DNA of 64,000 nucleotides from Hysterangium stoloniferum (taxonomy: Eukaryota > Basidiomycota > Agaricomycetes > Hysterangiales > Hysterangiaceae), in assembly GCA_015178975.1 (NCBI GenBank), contig WHVD01000022.1:186001-250000 (forward strand), given 5' to 3'. A model generated the notes under the pieces. That model did no database searches and was not told the DNA's origin. It was given only the letters and a program-made list of their open reading frames with translations. The translations under genes were made by a program, and so were the position numbers. Shown in pieces: positions 13,175-23,373 of this stretch; positions within the stretch are counted from its first letter, which is position 1, and every line of letters starts with the position of its first letter.

Positions 13175-15252
13175 ATGTAAGTTCCATTTGTTTACTGAGT
13201 TTCCGAGTATTAACTAAGGTTTAGGGGACACGGATCGAATGATAAATTGTACATTACTCATACGGAACATTCGGGACAATGGGGGCAACATACAGCAGGC
13301 TCGTCGGGTTTTAGAGCGTGCGTGTGGTGTTTCCTTTGAGATGGCGTTCAAGGAATAATTTGCAATAGGAAGCAACAAGCACCGACACCTTTAGCATTAA
13401 CACCGTTTGATTGTTGTTCACTTTCATTTCAACCTTTTGAGCACCCCGTTTGTGCCCGAAATGAAGACGGTACTGGCACGGTATTTGATTTAGTCAACAT
13501 TGTCCCATGGCTCAAGTGGGTATCTTTTCTCTCATTTATACGCATGCTATTAACATGCTATTCAGACTACATGATAATAAGCATCCCCTAACCAACGCTC
13601 CCCTGGATCCCTCATCCCTAATCACTCTCCACTATACGCGTGATGGTAAAGGCGAAATACATGACCCCGTTTCATTCAAGCGTTTCAGCGAGCACTCGCA
13701 TATTGTGGCCATTGCTACAACCGGGAATGTATTCCTTGAGGAAAGTATCAAGGGCAACCGTGACCTGGTGGCTGATGTTGGCTTCAAAAAGTGAGATTTG
13801 TTGCTTGTGACATTTGGGATACGCTGCTATGAATAATCCTTTAGGAGTGATATTATCATTTTACAGAATCCACATGCTGCTCCTGCCTTCCCAAAACCTG
13901 CTGATCCAAACAAGGAGAAAAACGTTGTTAAATCTGTAACAGCAGTTCTACCGCAGAAGAAAGCTCCGCTGCCATGTATGTGGACGCTTTATAGATGATT
14001 TTAGAAGGTTTTTTACCAAATTACTTTACAGGGAATGCCTCGCCATATTCGACTGGACGTCCGGGAGCATCTTTAACATCTACTTCGGTTGATCCGCATA
14101 CCGCGACGTCAACGGCACTGTTCGACGAGGTACACTTTCTTTCGTCTTGATAAGTACACCCATTGACGTCAAGGTACAGGAAGAGCTCATGTTTGACCAT
14201 ATTTCCAATCCCCCAAAAGGAAAGGGCAAAGAGAAGGATGTTGGGAAACGCAGAGCCTATGTCCGTGTTGTAACAACACTTGGAGGTGGGAGTTTGAACT
14301 TGGAGTTATATTGCGAAAAAGTATTACTTTTGTTTTACGGTTTCCAACCATTCATAGCTAACTCAATGTTTAGGCTCCTAAGACATGTTATAATTTTTTG
14401 ATGCTTGCACGCACTGGAAAATATGAAAATTGCCTATTTCACCGTCTCGTTCCAGGATTCATGGTACATTACACAGTTCAAAAGTATTCTGTGTCCCCCC
14501 TCTAATCTCGTTCTTATTCAGATTCAAACAGGCGATCCTACTGGCACCGGTTCAGGCGGGCAATCATATTGGGGAACGCCATTCCGCGATGAATTCGACA
14601 CCAAAAATGCAGCAAAACATGACAGTCGAGGCGTACTCGCAATGGCGAATCGTGGCCCTGGAACAAACACGTAAGTTTTCAAATTTATTATTAGGAGTAG
14701 ATACTTGTTCTGATAGAAGTTTACCTTGCAGATCACAGTGGTATATTACGTTCAAGCCAACGCCTAATTTAGACAACAAGCACACTGTATTCGGTAAACT
14801 TGTCGGGGGAGAAGACATCCTCGATGCGCTGGAGCATTTGCCACGTAAGGACGGTACTGAACGTCCTAGCAAACCGGTAAGAATAAAAGAAGTAGTCATG
14901 TACGCAATGGTATTTTACAATACTAAGAAATTTACTGACAACCCTCTCCCATAGATATCAAGATCCTTTCGAAGACTATAAGTCGCGATTGGCCAGGAAA
15001 CTTGCCCATCGTGCAGAAGCAGAAACCAACCCACGTACGGAGACGAAGCCAAAAGAAGGCAACGATACGAACTGGTTTGGGGTCAAACTCACTGCGGAGT
15101 CTGAAGAGGCCGTTCTTGGAGGAGGGGGCAAAGGCGGAATAGGGAAGTATTTGGATCTGAAACGTCCCAGAGATGGGGGCTCCGGACCAGAGGAACCTCC
15201 AGAGACGAAAAAGCGAAAGAAACTTGGGTTTGGCGATTTTGAAGGATGGTGA
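13175..15252 (+). CDS. CYP8: U-box cyclophilin, CYP8/PPIL2-type peptidyl-prolyl isomerase
   Basis: Nuclear cyclophilin with a modified N-terminal U-box, known as a spliceosome-associated prolyl isomerase and possible ubiquitin ligase. No intact ATG opens the first exon: AT at 13175-13176 is followed by an intron with donor gtaagt (13177-13224, branch-like ttaac, acceptor tttag). The G at 13225 completes ATG and gives [18 protein letters not shown], the family N-terminus. The U-box half reads [30 protein letters not shown] and HPLTNAPL. A linker with Lys-rich GKGKEKD leads into the isomerase domain: [59 protein letters not shown] and [10 protein letters not shown]. Active-site Arg, Phe and Gln are present. 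The C-terminal tail is basic and ends with GFGDFEGW. The gene looks complete. Confidence 0.92.
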
Positions 15253-15610
15253 ATATTTGAGAATTGTAATTTTGTATGTTATGTGATGTGATTTCACCAG
15301 TGTACGACATTGGTCTCCGAGTTCCAGCACGCTGTGGGTGCACAGCAAAATTTATTTTAATTAATTATATTTTCTTTGCCAAGATGCACAGTAAGGCAAT
15401 GCCCTACATGCTGAAGACTAGCTGCAGGCTGGCTTGCATTGTTCCGCAGCATAAAACACGCATTGCATTGCGCAGGCTGCAGTGAAACCCAAAAACGACC
15501 GTCGATAAACGCCAGCCAGTGACGTCATATGGCTAGGTGCCTATAACTATTAACAAACTAATGTCCAAATTACTTATTACTCCGAAATTTCCCTTCGACG
15601 ACAATCAATA
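15253..15610. promoter_or_regulatory. intergenic region with CRE-like TGACGTCA upstream of the GPI-type gene
   Basis: No gene seen. TGACGTCA lies at 15520-15527, 84 bp before the next ATG, the same bZIP palindrome as in the PP2C/CYP8 gap. Short imperfect inverted pieces rich in gcaggctg occur around 15421-15480. Confidence 0.45.
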
Positions 15611-16304
15611 ATGTTAATATTTCGTTCCACCTTTCTCGCTGCCTTTCTCGTTGCCTTTGCCCTCCCTTTTGCTGCTGCACAATGTATGTCCACTTGTATC
15701 AGAGGCTTGCAGCACAATTTCACATGGCTTCTTTTTTTTTCTACAGTCGACAGCATTATTGGCGACATTACATCAAATGGTGAGAATATTTTGTCGAATA
15801 TACGGAGATATTGGCTGATACTTGACAAGTCGTAAGCGTGGCGACTGGTGTTGCCTCTGGTGCAACGAGTGTTGCAGGCGACGTCACTGCCGTAGGTGGT
15901 GTTATCACCAGTGTTGCAGGAGGCGTTGTGGAGAAGGTCACCAGTGAGCTATTCCTCCATTTGCATGCACCGAGTGCCATTGACTGGATTGCAAGGCGTC
16001 GGAGGCTCCGTCTTCACGATTATTACATCTGACGGCGGCAGGGCCGTTACTCTGGGAGCAAGTGGCGCCACAGGTGCTGTTGGAGACCTCACGAGTTTCT
16101 ACCAGTCAGCCACCTCTGTTCTGGGCACTGTACCGACGTAAGTCCATTTTGTGTAATTTTAGGCCGACCCTGTACATTTTATTTTTCTACAGCGGGACAG
16201 GTTCAGGCAATTCAGCGGCACGTATCGGGTTGTCTTCGCCAGTGTTATTAGCCCTCGCTGGTGTCCTAGGAGGAATCACTGCTGGAGCCTGGATGGTTGT
16301 TTAG
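15611..16304 (+). CDS. small secreted, probably GPI-anchored Ser/Thr/Gly/Val-rich protein
   Basis: Starts with a clear signal peptide (MLIFRSTFLAAFLVAFALPFAAAQ) encoded in the first exon, followed by an intron whose donor lies at the cleavage region. Short exons then encode a low-complexity body of Val, Gly, Ser, Thr and Ala (for example VATGVASGATSVAGDVTAVGG). The C-terminus has GTGSGNSAARIG followed by a hydrophobic stretch LSSPVLLALAGVLGGITAGAWMVV, as in a GPI-anchor signal. No catalytic motif is seen; a cell-wall or cell-surface protein is the likely role. Intron borders were chosen because they keep one frame from signal peptide to anchor. The second and third introns are moderately certain. 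Confidence 0.7.
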
Positions 16305-16560
16305 GACAATGGCTGAAAATCCCAGAGAAATTCCCTAACTTCCCGGGGATATGTAAATAGAACATTTATTTCCCCTTCTTGTACATATATACTGCATATT
16401 TCTTTTTAGTTCACTCCGTGCTCTTTGTACACTGACTATGTGACTCCGGGAATTATTCATAACTAATTAATTATGTAACCGCCAGCAGCTCCGTTCCAAT
16501 AATAGTCTGCAGACTGCAGATGAAAGGCACCGACTGCTATCCGCCACTGCGAATTTACTC

Positions 16561-17464
16561 ATGGGCAATTCAACATCAATGCCAAAAATCACAAAGCGCG
16601 ATCGTGCCATTCTGGAGTCCGTCCGTTCGTCCGCCTCTTTGCCATGCCTTTTACTTATGATGCCGTAGTCTCAAGCTGCAGCGAGATAAGATTCGACAGT
16701 ATCAGATCAAGGTATTTTCATCTATCCAACTGATGTAGCGCACTAAGTGGACATGTTATAAGATTCAGCATGTGCTAGATAGAGAGCAAGAGGCTGCTAA
16801 AGCCTGTCTTCGTGCGGGGCAGAAGGATCGAGCCCTACTTGCGTTACGGCGGCGGAAATATCAAGAGACGCTACTACTCAAGACAGATACACAGCTAGAA
16901 AATTTAGAGGGACTTGTATGTCGACTCACACCATGTATGATTGCTACGCTCGTGCTGATAGTGGCGCAGGTATCGACTATTGAGTTCTCGCTTGTTGAGA
17001 TGTCCGTGCTGCATGGTCTGCAGCAGGGAAACGCCGTGCTAGCGGATATACACAAAGAGATGAACATAGAGAGTGTCGAGAAGTTGTTAGGCGAAACCCA
17101 GGAGGCCATTGCGTATCAGCAGGTACGTCCTTTTTCTAGGCTCGTCGGTAATCAGCTTATTGATACAATATCTTTGCAAAGGAAATTAACGATATGCTGG
17201 CCAACTCGATGACCGCCGATGACGAAGATGCTGTTATAAGAGAGCTTGCACAAATGCAAGCCGAACAATTACGTGCCCAGGAACCTCCCGAGCCCGCCGT
17301 CGTGCTTCCGACTGTTCCTCAGCAGGAGCCTGCGGATCGAGGTCTGTTCGATCCCAACTTTCATAACTGCACCTATATCTTACAATCTATTGTCTTGTCA
17401 TTTTCCAGAGTCGAGAGAAGCCTCACCAGTTGCCGACCGAACACGAGTCGCGTTGGAGGCTTGA
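16561..17464 (+). CDS. VPS20: ESCRT-III subunit VPS20 (CHMP6 homologue)
   Basis: The protein starts MGNSTSMPKITKRDRAIL, a consensus N-myristoylation signal (Gly2, Ser6) followed by the CHMP6 basic helix. Later exons give DLKLQRDKIRQYQIK, EQEAAKACLRAGQKDRALLALRRRKYQETLL, EFSLVEMSVLHGLQQGNAVLADIHKEM and EAIAYQQEINDMLANSM, which is the Snf7-type helical hairpin. An acidic C-terminal tail follows (DDEDAVIRELAQMQAEQLR), with the expected MIM-like helix, ending LEA with TGA at 17462-17464. VPS20 links ESCRT-II to ESCRT-III assembly on endosomes. About four short introns are needed; one adds an acceptor just before the last exon at 17410. Length near 200 residues fits the family. Confidence 0.88.
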
Positions 17465-18815
17465 CGGTCATTACGCGCATCGAGGCATTATATACATATG
17501 TAGTGTATTATTAGTTTATGGGATATCGTCTTTGGGACATGTAGATTGACATATATATATACCTTATATCTACATCTGTTAATTGGTCATCCTACATGCA
17601 ATAGCTGTGAACTCTGGTAATTTGTATTCAACATTATTTTGATGCCCTGTGAGAATTTTCAATGCCCAAATCGGTTCGTGTCGGATAATGGCTCTCTTCT
17701 AAAATTTACATGAAATGCTCTCACGGTATTACTGGACAAAGTGCATTGTAGTCTCTACTACTTTCTAGAACCTGTAAAGACCCATTTATCCTTGTAAAGA
17801 CCCATTTATCCTTGGCCAAGTGAAACTGTACCGGTAGGTTCGCTATTATTTCATGATATTAGTCGCAAAGTCTCTACATTCTACATGCCTGAATAATATG
17901 TACAGTGTGGACCCCTTCGTCCAGTGAAGGATCCCTTGTTGTCCCCAAAAAATGACACGTCTCATGCCTATATTCCGACTTTCAGAGTGTCGCTCTACAG
18001 ACCACATACTACTGTTCAACAAACAGAAGTAGTCGGGAGCCTCCCGCTAAATCAACTTTCAGGCCTGGTGAACAGGCAGGCCCCTCTCGTGGATAGGCAC
18101 CGTTTCCCTCCCCGTGTGAAGGCGCCAAGCTAGGAATATTGGCCCGTCATGACACCCATCAGCCAAGCTTGCGATGCAATTCCGGATCCTGCACTCGAGT
18201 ATTTGGCGGTCAGCCCCCAGCATCAGAACAGTATGGGAAGGAGCATGAGTACATACACCGATAATGGCCATCTAAGAGTGCTCGCCGAATGTCCCATGAA
18301 CCCCATATGCCGCAAGGACATCCTTTGCGACAAAGTGTTGCGTGCGGGATCAGAGCAACTTATTGTCACCCATCAAGGCATAAAGACCTCAATCAAATCG
18401 GGCCAGGGTCTAGCTTTGTACAACACGAGCACACTTTGAATTGTGATTCATAGATAGCCAATACGAAAGTAAGAAAAAACATCAGATATTATGGAATACA
18501 CCTGAGCGCCGATGACTTCACAAGAGAGACAAAGTATTGAAAGCAAACCGGAACGTTATATAATTTACAACGGGGAAGGAGACCGGTCCACGGATGAAGG
18601 GATGGGGTGGGGATGAGAGCGGAGATCAATGAGGTAGTATGGGTGGATTGAGCAGCAGCGCAGTGGACGATGTGGCGATCTAGATGATAAAGAAAGTGAA
18701 GTGGGGCTACAGGTGACAACGGCAAGTGTGTTGCAATACAACAGCAGACGGCAAACATCCTTCCATATGCTGTCGGGGAATCCCAAGGGATGCGAAAAAC
18801 GCTCCTCCAAAACGA
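17465..18815. other. intergenic region between convergent VPS20 and bZIP genes
   Basis: No gene is recognised in 1.35 kb. A 20-bp direct repeat (tgtaaagacccatttatcct) stands twice in tandem near 17773-17812. A 96-codon open frame at 18149-18439 shows no family signature and no supporting introns. Confidence 0.5.
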
Positions 18816-20539
18816 TCAACAGTGCTGCTGCATCGTACACTTCGCTTTGCGCTGCATCTCAATACATAGGTCATCAATGTTATAGGACTATACGGGTGTG
18901 CAATCAGCCCGGGCCACATTATAAATAAAATAAACTGTACGCACTTCCGTGCAAACTGGCTTCGTTGGAACGTTGCCTAATGCCTCTTGGAATGCGGTAT
19001 CATACTCGTTCACACCGAGCCCCACACTCGGTGCAGACCCGCCGGATGAGCCAGCGTCCGAGTGAGTGATTGGTAAAGCGCCGAAAGTCCCCTTTGGTCC
19101 TTGTGCAATCATACGCTCTACGTCTGCTTTGGTCTTAGGACAGTCACCATGAATTTTATGAGACGTTACTCCAATCCCCGACGAAGTTGCTGATGGGCTC
19201 GCCGTCGTTTCGTCTGTTAAAAAGTCTTGGGGTAGCGGCGTTAAACCCGAGAACGGATCTCCGAACAGACCATCCATACTGGAACTATCAGCGGTCGTTG
19301 CTGCTGTTCCATTCAATGCCCCATCCATGGCGATGTCGCCATCCCATCCGCCGAACGACGCGAAAGCGTTCATTGACTGGATTGGATCACGATACGACGT
19401 GTACATGGGATTTGAAGAGATTGTAGTGAAGCCCGTAGAGCCAAAGAGCGCCATCGTATCGAGATCCGCAGGGGACAACGTCGAATTGACGTTAACACTG
19501 CCGCCAGGGGTGGTTACCGAAGAGGTGGGTGTGGACGCATTCAGAGTTGAGAAACTGTCAAATTGATCGAATAATGTCGGCGACGAGTCATTGTTGGAGG
19601 GCGATGTAGGTAGGCCCGAAGAGGTGCTAGGAAGATGGCTGCGGCCCGCATCCGCACCGCTACTATTGAACATGTTAATCGAACCAGATGAGGAGCGTGT
19701 CGGACGGGTAAGATCGGATGGTCCGGCGGATGAGGAAGAAGGCATAGAAAATGTGAAAGAGCTTTGTTTTATTTGTTTCAGCAGGGTGTTTTCGTTCTGA
19801 AGACGGCTGAGCATATCGCGAAGGTTATCATTTTCCGCCGCCTGGGTCTCCGTTTTAGCCTCCAATTGAGCAACCTTATCCTCGAGCTGTACGGTGTCAG
19901 TCACGGTGTCTAACGTCATCGAAAATCAGTAACTATCTTACATCTTTGACATGTTTCTCCTTCCGCTCCCTGAATGCACGCTGTGCGGCACGATTTTGTT
20001 CCTTGCGTTTGAGCAGCCTTGTCTCATCCTTTGTGTATACATCGTGTGTTAGAACTAATGATCGTGACGTCTCATGTGAAACCCACCGGTCCCTTCTCCC
20101 CTCCGCTGGATTTTCTACGGGTAAGACTGTTCTTTCGCGACCCATCGGTATGTTGGTTCTTCGCAGATGGCTGCCCGATCTCATCGTCAAAATCGTCTGT
20201 CGATGCCTTCCTTTTATGAGGTTCCTCCTCGGTAGATACGCTCCTCTTGTGGTTGTTCGAGCCGTTTGGCGAATTATTATCTTCATGCGCACTCGGAGGA
20301 CTGGGACTCGAATCTGTACTGAGTGGAGAAATGGAACTGGGGATCTGATACTTGTCCAGTGATTGAGGGTTGGCTGTTTCTACCGCGGGCTTCTTGGTCG
20401 CCGCACTGGACGGAATTGGAGTGCCACTAATGGAAGGAAATTGTGTTTGGAGTAGTAGCATAAAGTCGTTCTCATCAAGGGATGGGATAGAAGGGGATAT
20501 ATTGGAGTCCCAGTCGAAGGAGGGATTGAAGGTAGTCAT
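18816..20539 (-). CDS. Yap1/Pap1-like bZIP transcription factor (oxidative stress type)
   Basis: Begins MTTFNPSFDWD. After a Ser/Pro-rich region and a nuclear-localisation-like KRKAS, the bZIP domain is split by introns: ETRLLKRKEQNRAAQRAFRERKEKHVKD, then LEDKVAQLEAKTETQAAENDNLRDMLSRLQNEN, the leucine zipper. The N-Q-x-x-A-Q-x-x-F-R signature is that of the Yap/Pap1 family. The C-terminal half carries a Cys in HGDCPKTK and, in the last exon, SYNIDDLCIEMQRKAKCTMQQHC, resembling the C-terminal cysteine-rich domain with embedded nuclear export signal that senses peroxide in Yap1/Pap1. TGA is at 18816-18818. The start at 20539 is preferred over an upstream Met at 20590. About three introns. It is convergent with VPS20. 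Confidence 0.85.
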
Positions 20540-21994
20540 CGTTATCAAGACTTGGGTGGTTTGTAAGCAGACTGGAGCCGGTGATAACAAGTTTTCTTGT
20601 CGCTAGTTAACCTAGGTCTGTTGAGAGGATAAATGAGAGTTAAGAGGAACTTTCTGGAGAGAATAAGTAGCCAGAGAGATAGGCCGAGATGGTGGTGAGA
20701 GATAGAAGCCGTGAGGAGAAAGAGTTGGCGTAATGTAAAGCGTCTAACGCCGAACGGTTTTAAGCTCCGCCACAGTTTTATTTAAGGTGTGAAGAAATAT
20801 AGTTTCCCACCCGTTCAGGTGTGTATATACCTGTCAAAACTCTTCGAGTGCTGAATATTTATATACGTGTTTTCTTTTTCTGAACAAATATGTCGAGTGT
20901 CGGTGGAGCACCTTAGACTCTGCAAGACATTTCAGATTGGCTTCGGCAGGATGAGCGGCAGGACAATTATATTGAATGCTCAAACCGTCGGACGCTGGCC
21001 TTTATCTCCCGGAGCATATCTCCTTCCGCAAACTACTGTCTCTCTGCTCTCTCTTCTGGTGGTGACCCCCCAAGTACGTTTCAGTAAGATTTACCCTTCG
21101 CATGCCACTCCTTCAAATCCATGCCTATTCTCAGCCTTTCTTAGACACCTCCCCGACGGTTCGCAGTGTTGCTTCAATAAAAATAAAGTTACAACCCGAT
21201 AACGGCTCCGCTATGTTGGAGTCATATGATCCCGAACTGTTCTGGCAATGGCTCACTGGACACGCGTACGTATGCGGTACTACTTAGTCGAAAGCGGCCA
21301 TCTTTTGGATCCGTAAGCAACGGTAATGATTACTAACAACGTTTCACTTTCGCGTTTCGACGTGTCACCCACGTAGCGAACATCGTCCACTTTGGTAAAA
21401 GAGCACAGCAAGCAGTGCCAATAAATCAGAACATGTCCCCCATATGCCTTGGAAACGAACTCCGGCCCTCCCGATCCTACTTAGATGGATTCATGTTTGG
21501 ACCAGTGCCTGTCATACTATCTGGCGTCATATCCGATTGAAACCTTAAATACCGCAGAGACAATGCTCCATAAGTACTCAGACGCCTGGAGTCGCACGTA
21601 CTTCCTCCAGGCGCCTGTAGTTATTATCTTTGAATACACCGGTTTTATTCGTTTGGCTCTGAGACAAATTGTGGTATAACAGCAAACATAATCTTTGAAT
21701 GGTCCTGGGTTGGTAGGCCTTGTATCACTTGACAGAACGCCCAAAACTGATCTTCCTGACCTGCATGTTTTTCTTATCCTACAGAATGTGTACTCATGCT
21801 TCTCTATGGTCTGTTGAGTCTAGATGAAACGGGGCTCCATGTATACTCCGTCTGGTGCGGGGTCTGCATTGAAATCTGATGGATTTAACAGTTCTTATAC
21901 AAATGATTTTGATGTACATCATGTCCCATTGTTCCAGTGTGAGGATATGCTAGGCCGTAACTGGATCTGCCAGCTTCAAACTTGTTGTTAGAAA

Positions 21995-22049
21995 GGGTAA
22001 AGGTGTCCTATAAATCTTCAGTTCAACTTCACCAAAGGACACTTTTACC
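21995..22049. repeat. 14-bp inverted repeat with 27-bp loop
   Basis: ggtaaaggtgtcct at 21995-22008 faces aggacacttttacc near 22036-22049, with one mismatch. It could form a small hairpin; function unknown. Confidence 0.5.
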
Positions 22050-22156
22050 TGGAATCATCACATCATCATCCAGATCAATACTGGGCGCTCCGGCGAGGCG
22101 AGTCGTAGTTGTCGGAAATTAGATCCCCGGAAAACAAACTTCCTGTAGTTATTCTG

Positions 22157-22269
22157 ATTAGAGAGTATTTGCAACTAATATATATTAGCAAACTGAATGA
22201 TGTTCCTAATATGAGCATCAGGAACCAATTCAGTTTGCTAATATTTCATTAGTTGCAAATACTCTAATA
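22157..22269. repeat. long imperfect hairpin (about 47-bp arms)
   Basis: The left arm (22157-22205) and right arm (22222-22269) are nearly complementary: attag-agagtatttgcaactaat, then attagcaaactgaat, then gttcc, mirrored on the right with a few small bulges. The loop is about 16 nt. Such a foldback could be a tiny MITE-like element or a milRNA-type precursor. No target-site duplication was found. Confidence 0.65.
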
Positions 22270-23373
22270 GTCGTTATGTTTATCCTTCAACACAAAGTTT
22301 GATGTGGCGTCAGATTCCCCAGTATATTTCATTCTTGGTGCCTACAGGGGTGTCTGTCCTCCACCGAAGTCCAGCTAAAGCTCAATCAACACGGCAACCA
22401 CGATCAACTATATGGAAGTCGGTAAGTTCGATTGAGAATGATCCTGAGTCATCAGGGCCGCAACAGTTTGTCTCCCCCGTACTTCAATCTAGAACCCGTA
22501 TTTCGAGGATCTGTTCATCAACATAGTGGCATTACGGCAGCCATGTGATAGAAGAATCATAAATGACGGCCTAGGCAAGTTATCCTCCTCATTGAGGCTG
22601 GGGAATTGCCTGACTAGAGATAATTGCATAAGTAGGACAGAAGAAGGCGCGGCATAGCATTCATGATTCACAATTCGGGATTTTCAGGGACTCACTTCTT
22701 CCTCCAAGTAGGTGATTAAGTATTTCAAGTCCCCCCGAAGCCCGGCACTGTTTAGTCCTCAGATATAACTCGAAGGCAGGCACGCTCGCCAAAGGCGGGT
22801 GATAAACGGAGTGGCTATACGGCGCTTGTGCTCACGACCTGCCGTGATGGGACGAGGGATGGATAACGCATGAGTTGGAGATAGTAACAACGTGCAGAGG
22901 TCACCAAAATATGTACATAGCCTGGGGGGGGTGATCAGTAAAGGGAGACACTGACTGAAACATGCTGCAGGGAATATGATATAGACTCGGAGGTGCCTGT
23001 ATTGACATTAATACTAGTCAGACAGGAAGTGTCACGATACTCTTTGGATAGTGCAATCACTGTTTGAGGCAGAAATAGAGGTAACTGCTGATAGTCGAGA
23101 GACTGATAGCAAAAGATGATCGTCAACACTATGCTATCCGGTAGCAACCGAGCAAGAAATATCACTTTTCGTTCGCAACCGTTTCCTGCAACGGTTCCTG
23201 CGAAATATCGTCAGTTAGTCAAGAAACGGCAGTTACTAAAATCACAAAGGTGTATATAACAATGTGATCAGAGAACATATTCTTTCAAAGTTAATTGTCG
23301 CTACTACACATGTTAAATAATTTAAAAGTTGTAAATAACAACAGGAGAAACAATACACCAAAGAAAGCAGCAT

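Larger units (their letters stand above)
20540..23373. other. 2.8-kb intergenic region upstream of the bZIP gene and downstream of KU80
   Basis: No gene is recognised on either strand. Open frames are short and lack family signatures. It holds the bZIP promoter (purine-rich gagag stretches near 20610-20730) and two inverted repeats listed separately. It is much larger than the other gaps in this block, so it may contain a noncoding RNA or old element remains. Confidence 0.4.

Noticed and set aside
18149-18439. 96-codon plus-strand frame after VPS20
   Set aside because: No signature, no intron support and no conserved pattern visible; likely chance in the long convergent gap.
19187-19800. Plus-strand open frames inside the bZIP gene
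   Set aside because: Shadows of the Ser/Thr-rich minus-strand exon.
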